The position numbers and the translations under genes are program-made. A stretch of DNA of 64,000 bases from the NCBI RefSeq assembly GCF_044762655.1, contig NZ_JBIWER010000004.1:124001-188000 (forward strand). Direction: 5' to 3'. Source of the stretch: Psychrobacillus sp044762655 (lineage in GTDB: Bacteria > Bacillota > Bacilli > Bacillales_A > Planococcaceae). Under the pieces are notes generated by a model that was given only the letters and a program-made list of their open reading frames with translations, was not told the origin of the DNA and ran no database searches. Of this stretch, positions 9,779 to 17,782 are shown one piece after another (positions within the stretch are counted from its first letter, which is position 1; each line of letters opens with the position of its first letter).

Positions 9779-10459
9779 GTGAAACGCGTAAAAGGTCGAA
9801 TGGATGAGAGTATACTTGTCTGCGTATACTACGGACCAAATGGTGAGCGACTAATTAGAAGAGGACATAAAATGGCAAGCATGCTGGATTGTCCACTATA
9901 TATACTAACAGTTGACCCACTACCATATGATGCATTCGATGCTGAGAAATCTGGCTATATTGAAGATTGGAAAGCTTTAGCAGAAGAATTGGAGGTTGAG
10001 GAGTTTATCATTCGTGATAACGAAAAACGTCCTTCTCCAAAAGTTATTAAAGAAGTTGCCCACGGATTAAATATAACCCAAATTATTATAGGACAAACTG
10101 CACAAAGCAGATGGGAAGAAATAACAAGGGGTTCCTTTATGAATGTCTTATTAAAAGAAATCCCTTTCGTGGACTTCCATGTTGTTTCTGTTGCTCGCTA
10201 TATCAAAGATGAAGAAGATGGCATTTTTGAAAAAGGAGTCCGTGCTTATTTGGTGACTGACGGAGATTCTTATAAAGTTTCCTTTACGTGCGCGAAAAAT
10301 ATGTGCCAAGAAGGTATTTTCTTCAAAGAAATTGGAACAGATTTTGATAACGGTATTTTCAAATTTATGCACAATAACAAAATGCACCAAGTTCATATAC
10401 ATGAGAATCTTGTTACCGACCCTACGCAAGTTCCGGATGGTTGTAGCTTAAAATTATAA
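9779..10459 (+). CDS. Usp-domain protein resembling the KdpD sensor segment
   Basis: A 226-residue protein whose first about 140 residues are a universal-stress-protein fold. The opening ILVCVYYGPNGERLIRRGHK and the later IIIGQTAQSRWEEITRGSF closely resemble the Usp domain of the KdpD potassium sensor kinase, but no kinase domain follows. The C-terminal part (about 140-226) is unrecognised. GTG at 9779 lies nine bases after GAAGAGGTG and is preferred over the GTG at 9767, which would put the ribosome site inside the gene. Its divergent position next to mrp suggests a role in cation or pH homeostasis; that is inference. Confidence 0.7.
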   Translation: MKRVKGRMDESILVCVYYGPNGERLIRRGHKMASMLDCPLYILTVDPLPYDAFDAEKSGYIEDWKALAEELEVEEFIIRDNEKRPSPKVIKEVAHGLNITQIIIGQTAQSRWEEITRGSFMNVLLKEIPFVDFHVVSVARYIKDEEDGIFEKGVRAYLVTDGDSYKVSFTCAKNMCQEGIFFKEIGTDFDNGIFKFMHNNKMHQVHIHENLVTDPTQVPDGCSLKL

Positions 10460-10468
10460 GGACAGATG

Positions 10469-10503
10469 AAAAGCGAGCGATTTCATAATCACTCGCTTTT
10501 TTT
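10469..10503. terminator. Terminator between the Usp-like gene and the MFS gene
   Basis: Stem AAAAGCGAG/CTCGCTTTT with T-run, shared by two convergent genes. Confidence 0.85.
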
Positions 10504-11716
10504 AATTGGGTATCCCTATTTTTCGATCCTTCGGTAGTGCCAAAGCTACTAATCCTATTATTGGTAACGTCGACACGACAATCATTGTCGTATAAACCCC
10601 TATATAATCCATCAATATACCGATTACTACTGCTCCTATTGCTCCCATACCAAAAGCTAGTCCTACAGTTAAACCTGCCATCGTCCCAATTTTACTTGGC
10701 ACGAGCTCCTGCGCATACACGACAGTTACCGAGAAACTTAACATGATGAAAAATCCTATCGCAATGAGCAATAATATTATGGACCAAACAGGAACGTAAG
10801 GAAGTGCTAGACATAATGGAATGGGAACCGCTATTGATAGTAATATAATATTTTTTCTTCCAAAGCGATCAGCCATTGGTCCCCCAAACAATGTTCCTAC
10901 TGCTCCCAATGCTAGGAAAACAAAGATAATTAACTGCCCTTCTTTTATAGACAAGTCATAGTTCTCCATCAAGTGAAAAATATAAAAATTGGTCATATTA
11001 GTAACATAGAAGGAACGAGCAAAAATGATGACCATCAATAATGTTAAGGCAACTCCAATTTGTCTATTAGTCAATGCTGGTAAAGAAGAAAGCAACGTCC
11101 TCTTCCTTTTGGAATGCTTCTCTGCTTCCAACTGGCTTTTATACCATGCAGAAATCCTCGACAATATGAAAATTCCAATTGCCGCTACTATTAAGAACAG
11201 AGCTGCTCCCTTTTGACCCAAAGGCACTAATATAAAGGCACTTATCAATGGCGCTAGTGCTTGTCCAGAGTTTCCCCCCACTTGATAAATAGATTGGGAA
11301 AGTCCTCGTTTAGAACCAGCTGCCATAAAGGATACACGTGAACCCTCTGGATGAAAGACTGCGGACCCTAGCCCTAAAAATATGACGGACACAAGGATCA
11401 TCCAATACTCTGGTGCAAGGGCTAATCCTGCCATTCCGACGAACGAACTCGTCATTCCAAGTGGCAATGCATAAGGCATAGGTTTTTTATCACTTATAAA
11501 GCCGACAACTGGCTGTAGAACCGATGCAACAATATTTAATACAAATGAGATGAGTCCTAATTGTGTAAATGTAAGACCTAGTTCCAATTCTAATACAGGA
11601 AACATCGCAGGAATTACCGCCTGCAACGTATCATTAAATAGATGACATACGCCTATCGCAAACATTATAGGATATACTGGATTACCCATTTTGTGACTAG
11701 AGTTCAATTTGAACAT
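10502..11716 (-). CDS. MFS exporter of the fosmidomycin-resistance (Fsr) type
   Basis: A 404-residue, 12-helix major facilitator. The N-terminal CHLFNDTLQAVIPAMFPVLE (about 24-43) and GLGSAVFHPEGSRVSFMAAG (about 115-134) are hallmark motifs of the Fsr family of drug/proton antiporters. A basic cytoplasmic loop with KRKR sits between the two six-helix halves. Family members export fosmidomycin and other small compounds; the natural substrate is unknown. It is monocistronic, with an ATG start and a U-tailed hairpin immediately after the stop. Confidence 0.85.
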   Translation of the reverse strand: MFKLNSSHKMGNPVYPIMFAIGVCHLFNDTLQAVIPAMFPVLELELGLTFTQLGLISFVLNIVASVLQPVVGFISDKKPMPYALPLGMTSSFVGMAGLALAPEYWMILVSVIFLGLGSAVFHPEGSRVSFMAAGSKRGLSQSIYQVGGNSGQALAPLISAFILVPLGQKGAALFLIVAAIGIFILSRISAWYKSQLEAEKHSKRKRTLLSSLPALTNRQIGVALTLLMVIIFARSFYVTNMTNFYIFHLMENYDLSIKEGQLIIFVFLALGAVGTLFGGPMADRFGRKNIILLSIAVPIPLCLALPYVPVWSIILLLIAIGFFIMLSFSVTVVYAQELVPSKIGTMAGLTVGLAFGMGAIGAVVIGILMDYIGVYTTMIVVSTLPIIGLVALALPKDRKIGIPN

Positions 11717-11935
11717 ATTTCCACATTCTTTCTAATTAATACATGATTAAAATTATTATAGCTCAAATTCGACAAATTAATTTAAAAATGAATCAATCTG
11801 AGTCAATTTCATAAACTATGTCGATAAAAACGAACATTAAAGTAATTTCACAATTAGTTAACTGAATAGTATAGCGACAAATTTTGTGGCAACAATAAGT
11901 ATTACGTCTAGAATGAAATGAGGTTATATGCGAAT

Positions 11936-12643
11936 ATGGAAACCTTTTTCGAAATGAACTTTTGGGAAATGATATTGAGAACTACGATTTCCTTTATGGC
12001 ATTACTTGGATTAGCAAGACTATTAGGAAAGAAACAACTGAGTCAACTAACATTTTTCCACTACATTACTGGCATAACGGTAGGATCCATAGCAGCTGAG
12101 ATTGCCTCTCAAAAGGAAACACCTTTTATTGATGGATTGATTTCACTTATTTGGTGGGCAGTTCTCGTAATGTTAATGAGTTATATATCATTAAAATTCC
12201 CTACCATTAGAACATGGATTGATGACGAGCCTACCATTATTATAAAAGACGGTGAATTAAGTCCGAAGTCTTTAAAATCAGCACGCTTACATATGGATGA
12301 TCTATTAATGCTGCTTAGAGAGCAATCTATTTTTTCCATCCAGGATGTACATTATGCTGTTTTGGAAACAAACGGTGAATTAAGCGTGATGAAAAAAGTC
12401 GGGTTACAGGAAGCAACAAAACAGGATGTAAAGGTGCCAATTACCCTTCCTTTGTTCATGCCCTCTGAAATAATAGCTGACGGCAAAATTGTAAAAAAAA
12501 ATCTAGAAGAATTAGATTTAACCGAAGAATGGGTTATGAAGAAACTCAGAAAACATGGAGTTGAATCAGTAAGTGAAGTATTTTATGCACAGTTACAAAC
12601 AAATGGCTCGTTGCATATAAGCTTAAGAGACAATGGCATTTAA
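11936..12643 (+). CDS. DUF421 (YetF/YrbG-like) membrane protein
   Basis: A protein of about 235 residues with three N-terminal membrane helices and a cytoplasmic DUF421 alpha/beta domain. The motif FMALLGLARLLGKKQLSQLT (about 23-42) and the later DELLMLLR-like stretch (MDDLLMLLREQ) are typical. An ATG at 11918 is also in frame, but its upstream sequence lacks a ribosome site; GAGG at 11920-11923 instead favours ATG 11936 at a slightly long spacing of 12. B. subtilis has several paralogues, some spore-associated; biochemical function is not established. Confidence 0.8.
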   Translation: METFFEMNFWEMILRTTISFMALLGLARLLGKKQLSQLTFFHYITGITVGSIAAEIASQKETPFIDGLISLIWWAVLVMLMSYISLKFPTIRTWIDDEPTIIIKDGELSPKSLKSARLHMDDLLMLLREQSIFSIQDVHYAVLETNGELSVMKKVGLQEATKQDVKVPITLPLFMPSEIIADGKIVKKNLEELDLTEEWVMKKLRKHGVESVSEVFYAQLQTNGSLHISLRDNGI

Positions 12644-12651
12644 CCAATTTT

Positions 12652-12697
12652 AAGGAGCAACAAAATGTGATGTATTCACTTTTGTCGCTCCTTTTTG
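12652..12697. terminator. Bidirectional terminator
   Basis: Stem AAGGAGC-ACAAAA/TTTTGT-GCTCCTT followed by a T-run, between convergent genes. Confidence 0.85.
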
Positions 12698-12698
12698 T

Positions 12699-13475
12699 TT
12701 ATGCTTTCTTTATATAAGAGAGAATAGCATTAGACAGTTCCTCCGGCGCCTCATACATACTCATATGACCTGCGCCCTTTATCATTACTTGTTTAATATT
12801 TTCTCCACTCGCTGTAAATGTCTTGTCAGCTGGAATCAGTTGGTCATCTTCTCCTGCTATTAATAGTACTGGTAGCTCTGTATTCCCCAAAACCTTCGTA
12901 CGATCTTTTCTGTCTTTCATCGCTTGAAGTGCATTTTTAGCTCCTTGAGGGTGTACTTCATATCCAATTTTCTTAACTTCCTCTAGCGATTGTTTATGGG
13001 TTTCCACATTAGCTGGAGCAAATAGCTTTGGAACTAGACCATCGATGAATGGAGTGATTCCTTCTTTATCAATTTTTTTAGCAGATGCAGTTCTTCCTTC
13101 TTTTGCTTCTTTAGAATCTGGAAAACCTGTGGAATGAATCAACGAAAAGCCATTTAAATAGTCACTATAGCTTTCTGCGAATGCCAGTGTGATATAGCCT
13201 CCTAGTGAATGACCGAACATCGTCACTTTCTCTATTTTTAGCTCCTCTATAAAGTCCTTTATAACTAATGCGTAGTGTTCTATTTCCTGCACTTTATCGT
13301 TTCCTTCCGACGCTCCATGACCAGGAAGATCTATTGCAATAACTCTATAGTTCTCAGAAAGCTTAGGAATTACTCTGTTCCAATAGTTGGAGCTTCCACA
13401 AAATCCGTGAATAAGGAGTAGTGCTTCCCCTTGACCTTCATCTTTATAAGCAATGTTAGAATTAGTAGTTTTCAT
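12699..13475 (-). CDS. Alpha/beta hydrolase
   Basis: A 258-residue cytoplasmic hydrolase. The catalytic triad is visible: oxyanion loop LLLIHGFCGSSNYW (about 19-32), nucleophile elbow GHSLGG (Ser about 89), acid in IAGEDDQLIP (about 207-216) and His in GAGHMSMYEAPEEL (about 235-248). Length matches small esterases and haloperoxidase-like enzymes. No membrane or signal segment. It ends four bases before the GH3 gene in transcription order (13480), so they may be co-transcribed. The substrate is unknown. Confidence 0.8.
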   Translation of the reverse strand: MKTTNSNIAYKDEGQGEALLLIHGFCGSSNYWNRVIPKLSENYRVIAIDLPGHGASEGNDKVQEIEHYALVIKDFIEELKIEKVTMFGHSLGGYITLAFAESYSDYLNGFSLIHSTGFPDSKEAKEGRTASAKKIDKEGITPFIDGLVPKLFAPANVETHKQSLEEVKKIGYEVHPQGAKNALQAMKDRKDRTKVLGNTELPVLLIAGEDDQLIPADKTFTASGENIKQVMIKGAGHMSMYEAPEELSNAILSYIKKA

Positions 13476-13479
13476 TACA

Positions 13480-15117
13480 TCATCTCCCTAATGTTTCATT
13501 AATTAATTGGTTTAACTCTTGTATGTTTACCCCATCTAGCTGTGTGTTACTCAAATTATATTTCTTTTTAATAGAGAGAATTCTTTTCACACTTTCATCA
13601 ATTCTTTGTTCCGTAATTTCTCCTGCTTCTATCGCTTGGAGAATTGCTTCTTTCGCTTTAAATACATTTGCGTAGTCATGGGCTACTAACACTATATCAT
13701 TTCCAGCTTTAACTGCGGATACTGCTGCTTCCCCTATTTCAAATGTATTTAAGATTGCTTTCATTGTCATATCATCTGTGATAATAATCCCTTCATAATC
13801 TAGTTGTTCCCTCAAAATATCAGTAATAATTTTCTTTGATAAAGAAGAAGGATAGGTAGAGTCGATTTTAGGTAGCAAAATATGTCCTATCATCACGACT
13901 TCTGCTCCATGATCTATAGCTCTAGCAAAAGGTATTAACTCTAAGGCATGTAAGTCCTTTAAACTCTTTTGAATGATGGGAAGTTCTTTGTGGGAATCTA
14001 CCATAGTATCGCCATGTCCTGGGAAATGCTTTACAACCGAAATAACTCGCTCACTTTGAATACCTTCCATTGTCCGTATACCTAGTTCACTTACTATTTC
14101 CGCATCTGTTCCATAGGATCGGTTTCCAATAACCGGATTGTCCGGATTGCTATTTATATCAAGAACAGGAGCAAAATCTAGGTTAAAGCCAAATGCACTT
14201 ACTTCTTTTCCTAATAGCTTTCCGATGTCATAAGAAAGAGTTGCGTCATTTTGCTTTCCTAGATCTTCGTTTGTCGGTAGCTTGGTTACCCCTGGCAGCC
14301 TTGAAATTCTTCCTCCCTCTTCATCGACGCCTAAAAATAACGGAACCTTATTATTAGTATTTTCTTCTTTTATCGCATTTAATAAGGTAACAGATTGATG
14401 GGCGTCCTTTAAATTGTCCTTGAACAAAATAATACCGCCGACTTGATCTGTTGAAATAATTTTCTTTGTTTCATTTGTCATAATCGTTCCTTTTATCCCT
14501 GCAAATATCATCTGCCCGACCTTTTCTTCTAGGCTTAAATCGGATAAGGAGACTTCTTCTTCAAATTCTGTGAAAACAGAAATGTGATGAACCGTTGGAT
14601 TTGGATTTTCTTCCGATGGCTTAGGTAATATCCATTTCAACTGAAAGTCCTTTGTAACATCGTATATAAGTATCGTTTGATTTACTTGGTCATCCTGATA
14701 GCTTCTAATTTTATCTGGTTCACCTTTAATGGATATAATATCCTTGAAATGGATTTGCTGAATCTCAGGTGAACTAGACCGTATATCAAAAACAACTTCA
14801 GAATGATAACCAACTGTAGCATCGTTTGACAGAAAATCTTCATAAATAGCACTAGCATTCTCACTTTTTTGCTCTGGCGCTCCCCATAATTCATGCACTT
14901 TTTGGATTGTCGTTTCCCCTACGATAAAAGGGGAATTAATCGTTTGTCCCTTTTCCGCTAGTTCAAACAAGAGGGATACTAAGGATTCCGTATCTGAAGA
15001 CACTTCTATAGACACTTCCTTTTGTATATTTCCACCTTCCTTTGGTTCTTTGTGCATTACAATTAGAGCAATTACTAAAAATAATATTAGAAGTATTACT
15101 ACCTTCTTCGTCATCAT
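13480..15117 (-). CDS. DUF4309 domain fused to a GH3 beta-N-acetylhexosaminidase
   Basis: A 545-residue exported or membrane-anchored protein. Residues about 1-22 form a hydrophobic signal/anchor. Residues about 45-190 resemble DUF4309 (B. subtilis YjgB): LLFELAEKGQTINSPF, GETTIQKVHELWG and the two-repeat pattern ending ISVFTEF. Residues about 200-545 are a glycoside hydrolase family 3 domain of NagZ type, with GVDEEGGRISRLPG, KHFPGHGDTMVDSHKELP (the His-containing loop of NagZ enzymes) and ITDDMTMKAI carrying the catalytic Asp. It probably removes GlcNAc from muropeptides outside the cell. ATG at 15117 follows GGAGGTTTT. Confidence 0.85.
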   Translation of the reverse strand: MMTKKVVILLILFLVIALIVMHKEPKEGGNIQKEVSIEVSSDTESLVSLLFELAEKGQTINSPFIVGETTIQKVHELWGAPEQKSENASAIYEDFLSNDATVGYHSEVVFDIRSSSPEIQQIHFKDIISIKGEPDKIRSYQDDQVNQTILIYDVTKDFQLKWILPKPSEENPNPTVHHISVFTEFEEEVSLSDLSLEEKVGQMIFAGIKGTIMTNETKKIISTDQVGGIILFKDNLKDAHQSVTLLNAIKEENTNNKVPLFLGVDEEGGRISRLPGVTKLPTNEDLGKQNDATLSYDIGKLLGKEVSAFGFNLDFAPVLDINSNPDNPVIGNRSYGTDAEIVSELGIRTMEGIQSERVISVVKHFPGHGDTMVDSHKELPIIQKSLKDLHALELIPFARAIDHGAEVVMIGHILLPKIDSTYPSSLSKKIITDILREQLDYEGIIITDDMTMKAILNTFEIGEAAVSAVKAGNDIVLVAHDYANVFKAKEAILQAIEAGEITEQRIDESVKRILSIKKKYNLSNTQLDGVNIQELNQLINETLGR

Positions 15118-15283
15118 AAAACCTCCAAGCAAATGATGAGCTTATTCCTAACTTCCATAAGCCTAACCAATATCCCTTTAATTTAACTAAAATATAAGCG
15201 TTAAATTTGTTATATCTTTACTTTTCAAATATAGTACTAGGTGAACAAAGGTATTCATAAAACGAATGAAAAGGGGAAAGGTT

Positions 15284-15439
15284 ATGACCAATAAAGATGC
15301 TTTGATATGCGATATAGAAACGGGTATATGTGGACCTGTAGGAGAAGGTAATTCTGTTATAGAACTAATTGACTTAACTAGCCTATCTCCTAAAAATGAT
15401 TCCGATTCAGTAATTGAGCAAACAGAAAAAAATAAATAG
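15284..15439 (+). CDS. Small cysteine-containing protein, 51 residues
   Basis: A short reading frame with an appropriate purine-rich ribosome site (AAGGGGAAAGG, spacing 3-4) encodes 51 residues beginning MTNKDALICDIETGICGP, then an acidic tail (NDSDSVIEQTEKNK). The two Cys in a C-x6-C arrangement within CDIETGIC look like a conserved metal- or thiol-active motif; I have a vague recollection of similar short N-termini in Bacillales thiol proteins but cannot name a family. No signal peptide or membrane helix. It is divergent from the GH3 gene. Coding status is inferred from RBS and composition. Confidence 0.55.
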   Translation: MTNKDALICDIETGICGPVGEGNSVIELIDLTSLSPKNDSDSVIEQTEKNK

Positions 15440-15559
15440 AACAATGCAAGCTCATTATAAAGGCAAAAATCTAGTCTTAATTGTTTCCGGTTGGCTATCA
15501 ACTGACTTTCCATATACGAAAAAGAAAGCCCGGGTTGCTCCTTCTCTTTTAAATAATTA

Positions 15560-15598
15560 AAAACGCCCTTCACTAATGAGTAGCTGAAGGGCATTTTC
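15560..15598. terminator. Terminator after the cupin gene
   Basis: GCCCTTCA/TGAAGGGC stem flanked by A- and T-runs, just past the cupin stop on the minus strand; it could also terminate the small plus-strand gene. Confidence 0.8.
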
Positions 15599-15603
15599 TA
15601 CAA

Positions 15604-16098
15604 TTATTCAGACTCCGGCAATGTTTCATAAGCCATTTTACAAATAATTTCTTTGTGTTGAGGATAATCATGTAACAGTTCCTTTTGCGTGAAGAGTTCA
15701 AAATCCTCGTATTCAAATCCTGGTGCTACCATACATCCCACGAGTGAAAATGTTCCATTTTCTATAACGGATGATCCAAAAATAGTATTTTTGGGCACTA
15801 ATACTTGAGGAACTTCCCCATTTTCTAAATCTAAGCCGAGCTTATGTTCCACATAGTTACCTTCCTCATCGATTACATGTACCAAAAGTGAGCTACCATC
15901 ATGGAAGTACCATAGCTCGTCCGACTTTAAACGATGAAAATGAGACACATCCCCAGCACCTAATAGAAAATAAATACTCGTATATAGCTTACGATTACCT
16001 TCGGAGTACTCAGAAGCATAGCTACTTTGAAAATAACCCCCTTCTGGATGGGGCTCTAATCCTAACTGCTTTATATAATAAGAAGCATCTTTCATCAT
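15604..16098 (-). CDS. DUF985 cupin protein
   Basis: A 164-residue cupin with the DUF985 hallmark opening LGLEPHPEGGYFQSSY (about 12-27), then SHFHRLKSDELWYFHDG (about 53-69) and VGCMVAPGFEYEDFEL (about 120-135). The fold is a small beta barrel with potential metal or sugar-ligand pocket. Function is not established for this family. Its start overlaps the end of the histidine phosphatase by 4 bp, so the two are one operon. Confidence 0.85.
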   Translation of the reverse strand: MMKDASYYIKQLGLEPHPEGGYFQSSYASEYSEGNRKLYTSIYFLLGAGDVSHFHRLKSDELWYFHDGSSLLVHVIDEEGNYVEHKLGLDLENGEVPQVLVPKNTIFGSSVIENGTFSLVGCMVAPGFEYEDFELFTQKELLHDYPQHKEIICKMAYETLPESE

Positions 16099-16685
16099 TG
16101 CACTTCCTTCCTCTCTAAATGATTCATACAGTTAAATAGATGACATACATTTCCACTATCCCCCAGTTCTACAATTGTAACGGAAGTGTTACCGATATCA
16201 TGAGAAAATTCTCCGTCTGGAACAAGTGCATTTAATAATCTACTTATGAAGCCACCATGACTAACTACAAGCACTCGTTTTCCTAAATGTTTTTTCTTTA
16301 CTTCTTCTATAAAGGACATTCCACGAGAACTAATAGCATCTTCCGGTTCAAAGCCCATGTCCTGGTTTCTCCAATCCGAACCCCATTTAGCAATCCGTTC
16401 ATCTTCTGTCGTTCCTTCGATAATGCCCCCACCAATTTCACCAAGGCGTTTGTCTTGAATAAAATCGACTCCCGGGTGCTTATCCGCAATAATTTCAGCT
16501 GTTTTCTTCGCGCGGATGAGTGGACTTGTATAAATAACGTCCCATTCCTCATCCTGCATTCTTTTTGCTGCTCGCTCTGCCATTTGAATTCCTTCTTCAT
16601 CTAAAGGCACATCTGTATTCCCCTGTGCTCTACCTTCTTTATTCCAAGCAGTGACACCATGTCTTACAAACCCTATCGTTGTCAT
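16095..16685 (-). CDS. Histidine phosphatase family protein (PhoE/GpmB-like)
   Basis: A 196-residue phosphatase with the catalytic FVRHGVTAWNKEGRAQGNTD near the N-terminus (His about 8, phosphorylated during catalysis), YTSPLIRAKKTAEII (Arg pair), GEIGGGIIEG and the second His in VVSHGGFISRLL (about 142-153). It probably dephosphorylates small phosphoesters in the cytoplasm; substrate unknown. First gene of a two-gene operon with the DUF985 cupin. ATG at 16685 follows GGGGGGAAAT-type purine run. Confidence 0.85.
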   Translation of the reverse strand: MTTIGFVRHGVTAWNKEGRAQGNTDVPLDEEGIQMAERAAKRMQDEEWDVIYTSPLIRAKKTAEIIADKHPGVDFIQDKRLGEIGGGIIEGTTEDERIAKWGSDWRNQDMGFEPEDAISSRGMSFIEEVKKKHLGKRVLVVSHGGFISRLLNALVPDGEFSHDIGNTSVTIVELGDSGNVCHLFNCMNHLERKEVQ

Positions 16686-16747
16686 GTGATTTCCCCCCTA
16701 CTTATTCTTTTATTATAATCAAAGAAAAATAATTGAACAATTATTGC

Positions 16748-16778
16748 TTGACCTTAACGTTACGGTAAGGTTTAGACT
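16748..16778 (+). promoter_or_regulatory. MerR-type promoter with 19-bp spacer and operator
   Basis: TTGACC (16748-16753) and TAGACT (16773-16778) are separated by 19 bases, the overlong spacer characteristic of MerR-activated promoters. The spacer holds the dyad ACCTTAAC...GGTAAGGT (16751-16771). It lies 22 bases upstream of the MerR gene start and implies autoregulation. Confidence 0.8.
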
Positions 16779-16800
16779 GAATATATGAGGGGGTGATGAT

Positions 16801-17559
16801 GTGGAATATACAGTACAAAAGCTTGGCCAGCTTGCTGGTATTAGTACAAGGACACTTCGATATTATGATGAAATCGGTCTACTAAAACCATCACGTATCA
16901 ATTCATCTGGCTATCGTATATACGGTGCTGCTGAAGTAGATCGTCTACAGCAAATACTGTTCTACCGGGAACTTGGAGTAAATTTAGATAGTATTAAAGA
17001 AATTATGACTTCCCCTACATTCGATGCAACTGGTGCGCTTCGAGATCATAGGGAAAAACTACTTGAAAAACGTGCACAGTTAGATGCACTTATTAACAAT
17101 GTGGATAAATCAATCCAACTAACAGAAAGGAAGATTAGCATGACGGATAAAGAAAAATTTGAAGGCTTTAAAAACAAGCTTGTCGAGGACAATGAGAAGA
17201 AATACGGTAAGGAAATTCGTGAACAATATGGCGAAGAAGCTGTGAACAAATCCAATGCAAAGGTAAAGGGTATGACAAACGAGCAGTATGAGGAAATCCA
17301 AAAACTAGAGGAACAGCTATTTAGGACGCTTAAATCCGCTATGGATACAGGGGATCCTGCAGGAGAGCTAGCCCAAAAAGCAGCAGATTTGCATAAACAA
17401 TGGCTTTGCTTTTACTGGGATCAATACTCCAAGGAAGCTCATGCTGGTCTTGCAGAAATGTATATCGCTGATGAACGATTCACAGCTTACTACGATAAAG
17501 TACAGCAAGGAGCAGCAAAATTTTTACGAGATGCAATTGTTATATACACAAAAAACTAG
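16801..17559 (+). CDS. MerR-family activator with TipAS antibiotic-recognition domain
   Basis: A 252-residue regulator. Residues 1-70 are the MerR winged helix (VQKLGQLAGISTRTLRYYDE then SGYRIYG), followed by a coiled-coil dimerisation helix (about 75-115) and a C-terminal TipAS globin-like domain (about 120-252, including EAHAGLAEMYIADERFTAYYD) that binds thiopeptides and other drugs in TipA/Mta relatives. It starts with GTG behind GGGGGTGATGAT. The promoter it controls is directly upstream. Mta-type members activate multidrug transporters elsewhere in the genome; no such gene is adjacent here. Confidence 0.88.
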   Translation: MEYTVQKLGQLAGISTRTLRYYDEIGLLKPSRINSSGYRIYGAAEVDRLQQILFYRELGVNLDSIKEIMTSPTFDATGALRDHREKLLEKRAQLDALINNVDKSIQLTERKISMTDKEKFEGFKNKLVEDNEKKYGKEIREQYGEEAVNKSNAKVKGMTNEQYEEIQKLEEQLFRTLKSAMDTGDPAGELAQKAADLHKQWLCFYWDQYSKEAHAGLAEMYIADERFTAYYDKVQQGAAKFLRDAIVIYTKN

Positions 17560-17585
17560 AGGGCATCATGCCTTCTAGTTTTTTA
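17550..17585. terminator. Terminator after the MerR gene
   Basis: AAAAACTAGAGGGC/GCCTTCTAGTTTTT stem with T-run. The outer stem is very similar to the hairpin at 41170-41212 on the other side of the catabolic island (CTAGAAGG/CCTTCTAG). Confidence 0.8.
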
Positions 17586-17625
17586 ACGCGTTTTTGATTA
17601 TGTGAATATCCTCTGGATAAGCTAA
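17575..17625 (-). pseudogene. Fragment of a Nudix hydrolase C-terminus
   Basis: On the minus strand this stretch reads LAYPEDIHIIKNALKN and a stop. The Nudix protein encoded at 41384-41812 ends with LAYPEDIHIIEKVLKN followed by eight more residues. The preceding sequence does not continue as a Nudix protein, so this is an isolated 3'-end fragment. It lies in the same orientation as the intact gene and on the opposite edge of the catabolic island. Confidence 0.7.
17581..17622 (+). repeat. Left copy of a 42-bp direct repeat flanking the island
   Basis: Aligned base for base with 41411-41452, 37 of 42 positions are identical, including an uninterrupted 17-base match ATATCCTCTGGATAAGC and GATTATGTG just before it. 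The right copy lies in the 3' end of the Nudix gene. The distance is 23,830 bp and encloses the whole catabolic region. The left copy is additionally part of a 15-bp inverted repeat (17601-17615 with 17629-17643). Confidence 0.75.
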
Positions 17626-17782
17626 ATTCAGAGGATATCCACAATTTCTGCGAAAAAATATACCTTTTTACATTTCAATTACTTTTAGTAGTTTTCCATC
17701 TAAAACTCCAAAGGCTTTTATTGTATTTTTAGTGATCGCTTCTCTCCTATAATTAACCATAATACCTAAAGGAGGATTCAGT

